From Diphasiastrum complanatum (Eukaryota > Streptophyta > Lycopodiopsida > Lycopodiales > Lycopodiaceae), in NCBI GenBank assembly GCA_029204225.1, contig CM055095.1, positions 21,681,252-21,745,251 on the forward strand: a DNA stretch of 64,000 bases. The letters are read 5' to 3'. Positions 21,500-33,059 of the stretch are shown one piece after another. Positions within the stretch are counted from its first letter, which is position 1. The number at the start of each line of letters is the position of its first letter. The notes under the pieces are model-generated. The model was not told the DNA's origin, ran no database searches, and saw nothing but the letters and a program-made list of their open reading frames with translations. The translations under genes and the position numbers were made by a program.

Positions 21500-22262
21500 G
21501 TTTTGCTAGAGGATTTATTCTTCGAGGATTTTATGCGCCTTGTTGAAGATTTTTTATCAGGTTTCGAGGACTTTTGCTTCTCGTTGTGACTTTGAATAAT
21601 TTCTCCATGTCACTTGTCCAGGACTGATCTTCTGTCTTTGCCAGTTTTCCTTCAATAACATCAATTCTCTGCACAACAGCATCAGTCGCAGCTTTCGCTT
21701 TCGTGTCTGCAGCAACTGGTGTTGCTACATACTGATATTTGGGTCGCGGCTTCTGCGACTGAGGGCAATCAGGATACTTGTGGCCAGGCTCTCTGCAATT
21801 CGAACATAATGGTACATAACCAATCGGCTTTCACGATTGAGGACAATCAGGAGAAAAATGTCTCGGCTCTCCACAGTTGTAGCAGTTGCCCAAAACTGGT
21901 TTAGTCGCGGTTTGAGACTTTGCTGGTCCAACAAATTTAGAAGGATTATGCCTTCTTGGTGCGAACTTGGGTCTGTCCTGTTGGGCTGATGCTGCAATAC
22001 CCTGTACATAGTTAGTAGTCACATCATTTTGAAAAATAAAAAGTACCTCCTGGACAGGATCTTCAATGTATTTGACATTCACAATAGTGCAGTCTTCCTT
22101 AGTGTGTCCAGAAGTTCCACATTTCATACACCACATTCTTGAGTTGGAAGAAGATGCTTTTGGCCTTCTATCTACAACTTCAGAGATCTGCACTTTCAAG
22201 TCATTTAACTTTTTATTAAGGTCAGCCATATTACTCTTCCAATCAACTTTAGAAGTTGACAA
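21500..22262 (-). pseudogene. gag: Element 2 Gag zinc-knuckle region
   Basis: The frame from 22262 holds CMKCGTSGHTKEDC and, after a linker, CYNCGEPRHFSPDC. A third knuckle, CSNCREPGHKYPDC, follows in a shifted frame at about 21800-21760. Three C-x2-C-x4-H-x4-C motifs in one Gag is at the upper end for gypsy elements. A coiled-coil-like stretch (DLNKKLNDLKVQISEV) precedes them. The tail is Lys-rich and broken by stops. Confidence 0.8.
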
Positions 22263-22466
22263 CTTATCCTCGACAACTTTCGTGTCGTCCTTTCATTTAA
22301 TTCATCATTTATTCTTTCTCTCTCCTTTGTCAGTTTCTAGTTTTGATATATTGTTGTTTTCATATTCCGAGCTTTAAGAATTGGTACTTGAATCAGAATC
22401 TGAATCTTCATTGTTGTCACTAGAACCAGTCTTTGACTTTCGAGATTTCTTCGTTGATCGTCGCTT

Positions 22467-23129
22467 TCATGCTAGTTTTGAGGTCTCGAAATTTTTGGCA
22501 CTAGCTATTACTGCTGCTAAGGAGGTCATGTCCCCTTGTCTGCAATACCGATCAATCTTTGGTGGTAAACCAACCAAAAACCATTCGATCTGCATATCTA
22601 CGGGATATACATCGGTTAGTTTTCCTATGAGATTTTTAACCTTACGTGTATATTTGCAAAGGGATTCTTTACTCTTCTTCTGAACATTGTTTAGACGTCC
22701 AAGAATTCTAGATTTGTAACCGATCTCTCTGAACTGGTTCAGAAACGCATCTTTCAGCAAGTACCAAGTTCCTACACGGCCTGGTCCAACTTGACTGTAC
22801 CATATGCGCACCTGCTTTCTTAGCAGACCAGGAAAAATTCGTAATTTGTCTACGTCAGTTCCCTCGTTATTCACATTAGCGATTGACTCAAATTGTGAGA
22901 CATAGCTATCTGCATCATCGGAAGAAGTCCCTTTAAAATAATTGTATTTAATTTTGGAGATAGAAGTGAAACGTGCAGCAGGACCCTCCATACCGAAGCT
23001 AATTAGGAGTTCAAGTAACTGGGCAGTGATTTCGTCTAGATTTCTTCGACTAGTATTCTCACTTTGTCTTCGTAAAAATTCCTCTCTAAGCTTACGGTAT
23101 CGTTCTAATCTGGATTCTCTATCAGACAT
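22467..23129 (-). pseudogene. gag: Element 2 Gag capsid part
   Basis: 220 residues from MSDRESRLERYRKLREEF. The retrotransposon gag core is clear: FKGTSSDDADSYVSQFESIA, LLRKQVRIWYSQVGPGRVGTWYLLKDAFLNQFREIGY and SLCKYTRKVKNLIGKL. The ATG lies 52 bases after the primer binding site, as expected. A stop at 22467 separates it from the zinc-knuckle part. Confidence 0.88.
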
Positions 23130-23180
23130 GCACTAGAGATGGAAATGGATTTGTCAGATTTCTTGTAACTTTCCTAAACT

Positions 23181-23199
23181 ATCCCCGGCAACGGCGCCA
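23181..23199 (-). other. Primer binding site of element 2
   Basis: Minus-strand TGGCGCCGTTGCCGGGGAT, 12 bases after the LTR end. This is the form commonly assigned to tRNA-Asp in Athila/Tat-type elements. Confidence 0.85.
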
Positions 23200-23211
23200 A
23201 AAATTGGTATA

Positions 23212-24452
23212 TGTCGTACTATACCAACAGGGTTAATATAGATTTTATAGTAAATAATGTCGTTCCCACAGAGGACAGTGTTAGAAAGTTATGTTTTTGG
23301 TACAATTATGGCAATTGGTTTCGAGTGTTATTCTAGTTGTCGACAGACATTAAAAAGTAACCAGTAGTACTTATATTTGGGATGGGTAGTGTTAATAAAT
23401 TCAGAACAACAATCTGGCCTCTATCGAATTGGATGAAGCGCGTTCTACAGATGAGATGTTATCAGAGTAGTACAACGGTACTACACTCTGGCTGATTAAG
23501 GTGTCAACAGAGAATCGAGAATTGTTCAATGTATTCGCGACTGTGCAGACAATTAATTAATCGCTTTCGCGAACTATTCGTTTCTAGACAGAAGTCCTCA
23601 ACAACTAAAGTCCAACTTAATGGTTAAAGAACACGAAGAGTTTTAGAATACGTTAGAAACTTATGTCAATGCCAATCAGGAAGACAGATCAGAGACTTAA
23701 TTCTTCAGGCAGGGACTGTCATCTCATATGCATACATACAGCTTTATTCAATGATCGTGCTAGACTGTACCCAAGATAGTCGTTATTCGAGTGCCGAAAA
23801 GAAAGTATTCGCGACAGACGAATAAGATAGTTTAAATACAGTTCTTTAGAGCATGCTTTACGGAAACTCAACAAACAACTGTAATGCACTAGAGCGTCTT
23901 TCTGATCGGAGAGAAATTCATGAAATGCGTTAGAGATTGTTAGCAGACTCCAGATCACTCACACTCAGCAGTGCGGAAAACAGAGATAAGAGAGAATAAC
24001 TCACAGAACTCTATTCACTTCTTCAATCTCTTACATAAGCATAAACTCTTCTCTCTCGATGATCGAGACTGAAGCATGAGATCAATATATGTTCTACGGG
24101 ACGAACAAACACACCTCTAAAACAACAGGGGTCTAGTTAACGATTAGGCTGAGAATACGTTCACCTATACCATAAGAGGTATACTTAACTATGAGTTAAA
24201 GTTACTCTAGTTTATCATGTCTTTTCGTATCTAGTCGTTTCGTATGGAAAACCTAGTAAAGGTTGTCCAAGACAATGTCTTTTCCTTTAAAAGGTCTTGC
24301 CCTTAATTACAAGGCAAGTACTTAGGAGATATATTCCCAAAAAATGACTTAGGCCTCTTCATGATTTATACTTATCCAGCTCATATTTTCATTTTCGAGT
24401 AATCATGCCATATTTATGTTGATATTTTATTTAACATTTTCGTGGCATCACA
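23212..24452 (-). mobile_element. 5' LTR of gypsy element 2 (complete)
   Basis: 1241 bases; on the minus strand it starts TGTGATGCCACG (24452) and ends TATAGTACGACA (23212). Its first third matches 12794-13179 and its last 655 bases match the inverted block 25306-25963, which together make up the split 3' LTR. Only the middle (about 23870-24088) has no second copy. Flanked at 24453-24457 by the target duplication CAAAG. Confidence 0.88.
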
Positions 24453-24457
24453 CAAAG
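24453..24457. other. Target site duplication of element 2, side 1
   Basis: CAAAG next to the LTR start; its partner CTTTG at 25964-25968 is in opposite orientation because of the later inversion. The empty site in the other LTR of element 1 reads CCTTG at 7251-7255. Confidence 0.8.
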
Positions 24458-25300
24458 TAACATTTCTTGAGACTGATTGATCGTAGAGACCAAGCCAATC
24501 AATTGTTCGAAGGCTTTCTGGTCCTCTTCAATCCAAGTAAAAGATTTGTCCTCCTTCAAGAGTCTCACTAATGGAGAGATGAGGGAGGAGTAATTGATAA
24601 GAAACTTCCTATAATAACTCGCTCTTCTTAGGAAATATCGTAACTCATTTGCAATGGTGGGAGGTAGCATCCCTTTCGATCAATCAAAATCATATGGATT
24701 GAGCAATGGGTATCAGTATTTCCCTCAATCAATAGGCTTTTACCTTGTTCGTTAGAATTTCTTAATAATAAAAACAAGTATTTACAAAGTTTGATTCGTG
24801 TTCAGCTAGTAGGTAGCGCTGTAGTTGTTCAATCAAAGCAGCGTGATTTTATAGTTCACAAACAACACTTTGTTTTAATGTGTGTTCATAAACAAATTTT
24901 TCAAGCATTAATCAGTGAGACAGTTAGCAAATGACATATAGGTTTAGTGTTTCCCTTAGTGCGGTTAGACTGCTTTCACAACTGAACAAATGCCAAACAG
25001 GTAAGTAAAGTGCTCTAAGAAAAGTAATGGGAAAACAATTAGGCTTGCTCAAAAGGGAATGAGCTCCAATGGAAGATCTGTTTCTCACAAGTCCACAGAC
25101 CCACACGCATGTTAGAAACAACAACAGGTAGGAAAATGGGACACTAACAGGGTTCTGAATGAACTAGGCAGCAGGTCCGCAAGGTTTACTAAGCAAGAAG
25201 GCAGCAGGGCAGGGATTGAACAGACCCGCAGACAACATGGATTGGTCCGCAAGTAGATATTTGAGGTGGGCGAATACTGTAGGTAGGGCGCAAATCAGGG
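24458..25300 (-). mobile_element. Displaced, inverted main part of the 3' LTR of element 1
   Basis: The reverse complement matches 6387-7250 at roughly 95-97 percent by eye, including the captured pol fragment (24461-24670) and the TATA box. Its outer edge at 25300/25301 is the second inversion breakpoint: beyond it (after CTGCT) the sequence is element 2 LTR. The last 82 bases of this LTR remained in place at 25969-26050. Confidence 0.88.
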
Positions 25301-25305
25301 CTGCT

Positions 25306-25963
25306 GAGTTTCCGTAAAGCATGCTCTAAAGAACTGTCGTTAAACTATCATATTCGTCTGTCGCAAATACTTTCTTTTCGACACTTGAATAACGACTATC
25401 TTTGGTATAGTCTAGCATGATCATTGAATAAAACTGTATATATACATATGAGATGACAGTCCCTGTCTGAAGAATTAAGTCTCTGATCTGTCTTCTTGAT
25501 TGGCATTGACATAAGTTTCTAACGTATTCTAAAACTCTTCGTGTTCCTTAACCATTAAGTTGGACTTTAGTTGTTGAGGACTTTTATCTAGAAACGAATA
25601 GTTCACGAAAGCGATTAATTAATTGTCTGCACAATCGCGAATACATCGAACAATTCTCGATTCTCTGTTGACACCTTAATCAGCCAGAGTGTAGTATCGT
25701 TGTACTACTCTGATAACATCTCAACTGTAGAACGCGCTTCATCCAATTTGATAGAGGCCAGATTGTTGTTCTGAATTTATTAACACTACCCATCCTAAAT
25801 ATAAGTAATACTGGTTAATTTTTAATGTCTATCGACAACCAGAATAACACTCGAAACCACTTGCCATAATTGTACCAAAAACATAACTTTCTAACGCTGT
25901 CCTCTGTGGGAACGACACTATTTACTATAAAATCTATATTAACCCTGTTGGTATAGTACGACA
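25306..25963 (+). mobile_element. Last half of the 3' LTR of element 2
   Basis: Matches the reverse complement of 23212-23870 and ends TATAGTACGACA at 25963, followed by CTTTG. It keeps the original orientation of element 2; the rest of the element was flipped away. A TATATATAC box lies at 25436-25444. Confidence 0.88.
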
Positions 25964-25968
25964 CTTTG
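25964..25968. other. Target site duplication of element 2, side 2
   Basis: CTTTG directly after the LTR end ACGACA, joined to AACTGTAATCGAG of the element 1 LTR. Confidence 0.8.
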
Positions 25969-26050
25969 AACTGTAATCGAGACATAGATTGACTCCTTTA
26001 CCATTTTCTTTCATTGATAACTTGTTTAGGGGTCATTTTATATCCCATCA
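25969..26050 (+). mobile_element. Terminal part of the 3' LTR of element 1
   Basis: Matches 7256-7338 and ends ATCCCATCA at 26050. The next bases, GAAGCC, start genomic flank, not a primer binding site, so this is the 3' end of the element. Confidence 0.85.
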
Positions 26051-26150
26051 GAAGCCATGACTCAAATCTCGACTGAAGCCCTGACTCACCATCTCGACCG
26101 AAGGAGTTGCTCACCATCTCAACTGAAGGAGTTGCTCACCATCTCGACCG
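26051..26150. repeat. 25-bp tandem repeat
   Basis: Four units starting GAAG(G/C), of the type GAAGGAGTTGCTCACCATCT followed by CGACC or CAACT. The repeat abuts the end of element 1. Confidence 0.75.
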
Positions 26151-26639
26151 GACCGAATCCACGCCAGAGCACATAACTTTCGACCAAGAAATCTGATTGC
26201 AATTTCGAACACACCACCATCTTCCTAGAGCCTTCGAGTTTGAAAAAAAAGAAAGAGGCATCTTCCTTATTTTTTTTTTCAAAAATAAAATTTATACCAA
26301 TAGAAAGCCCTTCTCATACTGAGTCTTCCCTTTGAGTTCCCTACTACCTGAAAAAAAAAAAAAAAAAAAAATCCTAAATAATCAAAAACCTTAAAATTTC
26401 CAAAAATACCAAAAGCTCATACAAAACACAAAAATACACGCAAGTACACAATGGACCACCATACTAATTCTGATATCCTAGAAGACCATCCATACAAAAT
26501 GAGGTCCCCTACAGCTAAACAAATCAAACGTCGTAGGTTCTATCGAATGCGGTCCCAACTCCACGAGCCATCCACAAATTTATTCGAAGGACAAGAACCT
26601 GATAGAGCCGATTCTTCATGAGCACGAGTCCATGTTCAT

Positions 26640-27787
26640 GGTGTTGAAACATCACATGCCAGACCACACCTGAATGGAGCTTCTGCCACTCACGGAGCTC
26701 ATTTGGAGAAGAGAACACCCAAGCTAGATCTACCCAAGTTTGACGGTAGTTCGGACTCTCAAAGATTTTTGCAAATCTTTGAGAATGCATGTGATGTGTA
26801 TGGCGAAACATCTCCTGGCGCTATGGCCCAGTTGTTTTTATGACCATGTTCGCTAAAGCATGTGACTAGGTTTTTAACCTAGATCGTGAAGATAAGGCAG
26901 ACTGGTCAATTCTGAAAGAGTCCTTTATCAAGCGTTTTAAACCATTTCATTTGATAGAGAGTCCTTTTGTCAAATTGATTAACATCAAGATGGCAAAAGA
27001 TGAACGTGCACAAGACTATATTGAGCTTTTCAAGAGCTTAAAAGGTCAAGTACAAGAACAGCCCTCCGAACAGATGCTCACCATCTAGTTTTTAGTTAGC
27101 CTTCCAAGATGGATAGATGCGAGTTTAAATCCAATGACAAATATACAAGCCTCAAGTTAGCTATGTCTGATGCCATCAAGGAAGAAGATGAAGGATCAAT
27201 TGTTGATGAATCCAAGGAAATGAGAGCACACGTTCTCCCGTCCATGAGTCGAAGCCGATTGAGGATACCCAAGGTCAGCTTTGGAAGTCTCGGTTGGAGT
27301 TGCTTAATAAGCAACACCAACTATAGATGAAAAAACTCAAAATGCCTTGAAGTCTATCCAATACAGTATGCCTGGTCAACCAAACCATGCACAGGTACCT
27401 TATAGACAAAAACCAATATGGTGCCCACATTGCCGGGCTACGCATCCTGCTGATGCTTGTCCTTCATATCAGCCTATCCAAGCACATATAGTCCAACAAT
27501 ATGAAGAATAGTCGTCACCATCTGGACATTTCTTGACTTATCATGAATATCCACCTAAAAGTCCAGAACCACTAGCCATACAAAATGGCTATGCCATTAC
27601 GCAAGGGCCATTGAGCAACAGATGTTTCATCTGTGGTGAAACTGGCCATTTCATGGTTGATTGTCCAGTCAAGACCAAGTATCACGCCAAGTGTCCCGAC
27701 TGTATCAAGAAACACAGTTTCAAAGACTATCTGAAACAACCAAGTAAGATCCTACCTGCCCACCATGTTAGTTATGAATCACGATAA
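26640..27787 (+). pseudogene. gag: Gag relic of a third gypsy element
   Basis: The plus-strand reading through many stops gives TPKLDLPKFDGSSDSQRFLQ, then DWSILKESFIKRFKPFH and DERAQDYIELFKSLKGQV, the gag core. Two zinc knuckles follow: CPHCRATHPADAC at about 27421 and CFICGETGHFMVDC at about 27632; in a third (CPDCIKKHSFKDY) the last Cys is lost. No protease or RT follows. The Gag is different from those of elements 1 and 2. Poly(A) runs lie upstream (26351-26371). Confidence 0.7.
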
Positions 27788-28167
27788 GATCTTCACAACA
27801 ACACCACACGAGCACCATAGCAACCAACAGTTAAACCTACTGCTCAATTGAGAAGTTACTTGTGAACTTCTACATCACTACGCCATTTACCAGATCAATA
27901 ATCGCACATAGATGCCATATGAAATGAGTTATTGCAAGACATAGAGGAAACTGATATTCTGTCATCTGCTACTATTCCCAAACAAGAGCACCCTCCCCAA
28001 GGCATTGACATTTTCTCCCCTCTCCTGCAACCTCAGTTCTATATGAAGATCTACTTTCTGATGAGATTTCCACTACCTGCATAACATGACACCACTCTAA
28101 GAAATAGAAAATCTAAACAAAAGTTTATTTATGAATCTCATAATCTGAAGGATACTAATGGGAATAG

Positions 28168-28806
28168 TGTTGGATGTATTCCCTCTAGCTCTCCTTAATC
28201 CCATTTTAATCTGCCTACATTCATGCTGCATATTTTTTAACGTTGTCACACAGTCTGCATATTTACATGCAAATTCGCACAGACGAAAAAAAGGCAAACG
28301 AATCGCGACACCGTGTTTCTACACAGTTTAAGGTGACAGACAAAAAGGGGACACTATCTTACAGAATGCCAAACGTGCTCTAAAAGCTAAGGCACTCTGT
28401 AAATCTTATCCTAAGGCCATTCATAAGAGTGATGAACTTTTTGCATCAACGTTCACTTCAGCACTGGCTGACATCGCACCCTTTTCACGCTCACCCCATG
28501 CAGTTGTGCTAACGGATTGGACAATGATTGCAGCCACCCACGATCTCCTACAGACAGCACATCCACTCTGTACTTTCACATCTGCACACTTGTAATATTA
28601 TGTAATATATATATATACTGGACATCATTTGTGTAATAGATGATGAAGAGAGCAGAAGAAGACGACATAAACGAAGTAGATGCCTTGAGCATTGATTTTT
28701 CATTTTGTCAGAATTAAGGTTTAATTCCATTTTACAGATTGAAATAAGCTTTGTAGGACACGCGGTTTCGTCCGCTACTGTATTGTGCTCTACTGCATTA
28801 TTGACA
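28168..28806 (+). mobile_element. Left LTR of a deleted copia element
   Basis: Starts TGTTGGATGTATTCCC and matches 28999-29641 almost throughout. A TATA-like run (ATATATATATAC) lies at 28606-28617. The right end is cut: the related copies continue past TTGACA for about 100 bases, but here TTGACA joins directly to coding sequence, so the LTR end and nearly all of the interior are deleted. Confidence 0.8.
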
Positions 28807-28991
28807 AGCACATTGAGATTAGATATCACTACATCAGGGGCAAGGTTCTCGACAGAGAGGTAAGCTTAACGTACTGCAGAACGCAGGACATGGTTGCAGA
28901 CATCTTCATGAAAACACTCAGTGTTAATGCACACAACAGATTTTGTGCATTGCTCAGTGTAAAGATCAAGGCATTCATGGATCCAAATTAA
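28807..28991 (+). pseudogene. pol: Copia RNase H C-terminus remnant
   Basis: Reads KHIEIRYHYIRGKVLDREVSLTYCRTQDMVADIFMKTLSVNAHNRFCALL and ends DPN-stop at 28991. This is the characteristic end of Ty1/copia pol (KHI-x-I-RYHFIR ... ADIFTK). Only the last about 60 residues of the polyprotein survive between the two LTRs. Microhomology (ACA) at the junction suggests a deletion, not recombination between LTRs. Confidence 0.85.
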
Positions 28992-28998
28992 GGGGGGG
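28990..28998 (+). other. Polypurine tract of the copia element
   Basis: AAGGGGGGG plus T directly before the LTR start TGTTGG at 28999. Confidence 0.75.
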
Positions 28999-29745
28999 TG
29001 TTGGATTTATTCCCTCTAGCTCTATTAAATCCCATTTTAATCTATCTCCATTCATGTTGCATATTTACTAACGTTGTCACGCAGTCTGCATATTTACAAG
29101 CAAATTCGCACAGACGAAGAAAAGGTGAAAAAATCGCGACACCGTGTTTCTACACAGTTTAAGGTGACAGGCGAAAAGGGGACACTATTTTACACAATGC
29201 CAAAAGTGTCCTAAAAGCTAAGGCACCCTGTAAATCTTATCCTAAGGCCATTCGTAAGAGTGACACACTTTTTTCATCATCACCAACGTTCACTTCAGCA
29301 TTGGCTGACGTCGCACCTTTTTTATGCTCACCCCATGCAGTTGCGCTAACGGATTGGACAACGATTGCAGCCACCCACGATTTCCTACAGACAGCACATC
29401 CACTCTGTACTTTCACATCTGCACACCTGTAATATTATGTAATATAAATATACTGGACATTGTTTGTGTAATAGATGATGAAGAGAGCAGAAGAAGATGA
29501 CATAAACGAAGTAGATGCCCTGAGCATTGATTCTTCATTTTGTCAAAATTAAGGTTTAATTCCTTTTTACAGATTGAAATAAGCTTTGTAGGACACGCGG
29601 TTTCGTCCGCTACTATATTGTGCTCTACCACATTATTGACATGTATACATGATATACTTAATCTGATACAATTCATTGTTTTGTGTTCAGATCTATGTTA
29701 ACATTGCTATGCTTATCATTCATTCTGTTTGATCTTTCTAGTTGT
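28999..29745 (+). mobile_element. Right LTR of the copia element
   Basis: Matches the left LTR to 29641 and the minus-strand solo copy at 49336-50111 for about another 100 bases, which shows that the LTR reaches to about 29745. No target duplication is apparent (AATAG on the left). Confidence 0.75.
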
Positions 29746-30017
29746 CCTTACTAGTAATAGACGATTAACATTTAGTCTTGTCTTTCGTGAATCATTCGTG
29801 ACTAATTATCAATCGAGCACAGTCTAGCTCTTCGCGACATATAATTTGTCTTGCTATTCGTGACAAATTATTCTTCTGGCGCTTCATCTATTAATGTTTG
29901 GCTACGTAATCTAGAATGACCGTGATTCTATCACTAAAGTTCTGTCATTCTGATAGGCGTAGTCATGCTTACGGAGAGAGTCGTATAGTTCATTCCGCTG
30001 TGCACGAACATTTTCTG

Positions 30018-30074
30018 TTCGAGTTCATTTCTCGTTCGTTTCTTGTTCGAGTTCGTTTCTCATTCGTGTTCGTC
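30018..30074. repeat. TTCGAGTTC(G/A)TTTCTC short tandem repeat
   Basis: Two units of about 28 bases (TTCGAGTTCATTTCTCGTTC and TTCGAGTTCGTTTCTCATTC starts). The stretch 29746-30300 is otherwise without recognised features. Confidence 0.55.
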
Positions 30075-30299
30075 ATTTATTCTCCCCCTCTCTCTCCAAC
30101 ATATCGTACCTTCTCCTTCTATGTATTTCAAGCCATATCCTACAATATCTCTTATCAATGATGATAGATTTAGTGTTACCAGCCCCGTCTTGTTTTGACA
30201 AGGGCATATCAGAGTAAGTCTCTTTACTCTACAAACAAGTGAAATATTGTCAAGGTGAATTATCAATGTTGATGAATGCAAGTTTTGTTCGACAAGTGT

Positions 30300-31470
30300 C
30301 ATACAGTTCTCACTCTATGTACCGTTTGTTTATTTCCTTGTCATCAGTTCCTGCATTAAGAGACAGGCAGACTCAGGAGTATACCTTGTGGGCTGTGTCT
30401 GCACTCGGCTTGATCTTATGGGAGGATTCGACTGATGAGCCACTTCTGGGACTTGTTGTTGGGTAGCAACAACATCTTTGTCTGATTCGTTGTCTCAAAG
30501 TAGGTCGACAATAGACACGCCTGAGCCAGAAGCTTGGATTGTCGTGACTGTATCCCGACTATACAAGATTTGTTGGGTATAAGGATCGTACAACTTGTAG
30601 GTGTTATTAGACGAAGTAGATCTGATCAGGATGGTCTTGAGACCTTGAAAGTCTAATTTATTCCTTGTCTCTTTTGGGATTCGCCCATAGGCAATGCACC
30701 CAAACACTCTTGGATTCTTCAAAGAAGGTTTAGAGCCTATCCACACCTCGTGGGGTGTCTTGTCTGAGAAGGCCTTGGTCGAACATCTATTCTGGACGTA
30801 AGCTACAGTGGAGATAGCTTCAGCCTAGAATCTCTTGGGCAACGATGCATGCGATAACATACACTTAGCAGATTCGACCAAAGTATGGTTCTTCCTCTCA
30901 ACTAAGCCATTAGACTAAGGATTGTAAGGAGTAATGAATTGTTGCTCGATGCCTTGGCTTTGGCAGTACTCCTTAAACTCGACAGAGATGTATTCTCCAC
31001 CGTTGTTTGACCTTAGGGCCTTGATCGTCTTTCCAGTCTCCTTTTCTGCATGCTCCTTGAAGATTCTGAAGTAGTTGAAGGTTTCTGATTTCTTCTTTAT
31101 GAATTACACCATCGTTCTTCTGGAGAATTCGTCAATAAAGGTTATAAAATACTTGGCATCCTTCAACGAAGGATCTTTCATCGGGCCACAAATATCTAGA
31201 TGTACACCATCTAGCAATCCTCTAGCAACATGTTGATGGCTTGACTTAAATGGTTTCCTAGGAGGTTGCCATGTTGTATTGATTTGATCTTCTCTTTGAA
31301 CCTGTTCCAATGCACTTATCAACTAGACAGTTTTGACAGATAGGTAACTCGACTTTTTCGCGAGGATAGTTGAGATCAAGAACAATAGATTGTCTAGACA
31401 TTCATTGTAAAGCAGCATGATTTAAATGACCAAGTCTATAATGCCAAAGTAAACCTTTATTTGAATGAAT
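30300..31470 (-). pseudogene. pol: Copia integrase and linker relic
   Basis: Minus strand. LLWHYRLGHLNHAALQ (GAG-pre-integrase) at about 31460, PICQNCLV (zinc site), then ARGLLDGVHLDICGPMKD and KYFITFIDEFSRRTMV (integrase core start) in 31322-31104. The C-terminal part 30746-30495 has NPRVFGCIAYGRIPKETRNKLD and YKLYDPYTQQILYSRDTV. A linker with IRSSRVQTQPTRY follows to about 30330. Many stops; RT and RNase H are absent. Confidence 0.85.
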
Positions 31471-32410
31471 TGAAGTACTGAGAGCCTGACTAGAGGTAGA
31501 AAATCAATGACTTAATTTATACAAGTATCCATGCCTCTTTTCGAGTTCTAGGATCTTGTCTGTCCTATCAACTACTTTACACTGATCACATTCGAATTCT
31601 ACTCTGTGCCCTAGATCTGTGATTTTGCTTACAGAGAGTAGATTCGTAGATAACTTTAATACAGGACTTTAGAGAGTAGCCTAGACTGATTATTTGCAAA
31701 GAATAATCTTACAGTGCCTTCACCTTTAATAGCTTGTGTGCTATTGTCGCCAAGGTGAACGAATTTCTAAATACTGCAAGGTGTATAGGACTCGAAACAA
31801 CCAATGAGGCTAGTCATGTGCTGAGTGGCTCCAGAATCCAGGAACCAAGAACTGTCGCCAAATGCTCCTTGATGGTTGGTCATGAAGGCATCATGATCCG
31901 CTTCTTGAATAGGCTGTAAAGCTTCTGCAGCTACATTTGCCACTTGATTCGACTGTCCTTCGCTGTTGTTCTTCGCTTGAAGTATATGGCAGTCTTGTAT
32001 TTCGTGGTTGTTTCATTTGCAGTATTTACAGAACAGCTTCTACAATGTCTGCGGATTCAATTGTTCCTTGTGTTGAGTTGGTTTCTGGTCTGTCTTTAAT
32101 TGCTTCGGGTCTTTTTTCTTCTTCTGCTTTGTCGTGCTCTTGTTGGTGTACAAGGCATGAGAATCTGTTGAAAAACTCAAGGCTTCATTCCTTCGCGTGT
32201 CTTCCTGCAACAACATAGTAATGACTCTCGAAAGAGTCAATTATGGATGAATCGTGATGATCATCACCCAGCTGTCGTAAGAACTTGGCAAGCTTGTAAG
32301 TAGTTGCATCACTGCGTCTTGATCATCTATGACAGATCCGACAGCGGCCATTTGTCTTAGCAGGTTCTTGAATTGATTAATATGATTCTGCAGAGAATCA
32401 CCATTCGTCA
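31471..32410 (-). pseudogene. gag-pro: Copia Gag C-terminus and protease relic
   Basis: Minus strand, same element as the integrase downstream. Gag: DSLQNHINQFKNLLRQMAAVGSVIDDQDAVMQLLTSLPSSYDSW at 32385-32270, a Lys-rich segment, and a zinc knuckle whose second spacer holds a stop (CKYCK-stop-NNHEIQDCH at about 32015). Protease: SSWFLDSGATQHMTS at about 31860 with the intact DSGA active site, then LLSVSKITDLGHRVEF. Confidence 0.8.
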
Positions 32411-32830
32411 TCATTCTATTCTAGCAATCAAGACACACAGCATAAGACAAAGAGATACACGAAAATAGAGCGACTATATTATCAGTTTGGTTTTAGAGCG
32501 AGATCGTCGATGTCTCACTCGTTGGCGGATTGACTCTCTACTCTTTCGATGTGTTCTGCTCGTTGGTAGACTTTCATGCACAACTATGATATTTTACTTT
32601 CTTACTCTGTTTTCTACATCTCCTTCTATTTCTTACAGATCTCTGTCAAATTCTCATCTCCTTCTTTTTTGTTATGATACAAAGAGGATTGTTTATACCT
32701 CCACTATGTGGAGTTTACAAGATAGCTAAACGTAAAATCACAAGACTAGTTAACGCTAATTAACTAGTTAGTAAGTCTCCGTCATTGCTATTCATTTCAG
32801 TTGGGCGTGAAGCCCGTTGAGCTGCCAGCT
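32411..32830 (-). mobile_element. Possible LTR
   Basis: The Gag of the neighbouring copia relic stops abruptly at about 32410. Beyond it the minus strand has GTTAACTAG motifs, a TATAAACA box (about 32690-32699) and T/C-rich tracts, an LTR-like arrangement. No second copy is in the window, so this is inference. Confidence 0.3.
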
Positions 32831-33059
32831 GGCAGCGCGAAAGATTTCTCTTTGTTTGTTTTGTAATCTCCCGTTTGCTTTCGTTCTTTTTGTTTCTTTT
32901 CATAGTTTTTGTTTTTGCGTCCCCTTGTAGTTTACGGTCTTGGAGGTGTGTTTATGATTCGCGAATCGTTCGTGCTTCGAGTCAAAGGCACGTTGACTGT
33001 AGTGAATTGTTCTCGTTTGACCTTTGTTGGGGCTCTGCATTCTAATTTGATGTCTGTCC

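Noticed and set aside
26524-26811. 95-residue minus-strand frame
   Set aside because: Antisense shadow of the plus-strand Gag relic (KLDLPKFDG reading).
28163-29650. Target duplication around the deleted copia element
   Set aside because: AATAG on the left has no match after 29641 or near 29745; the right end is not fixed.
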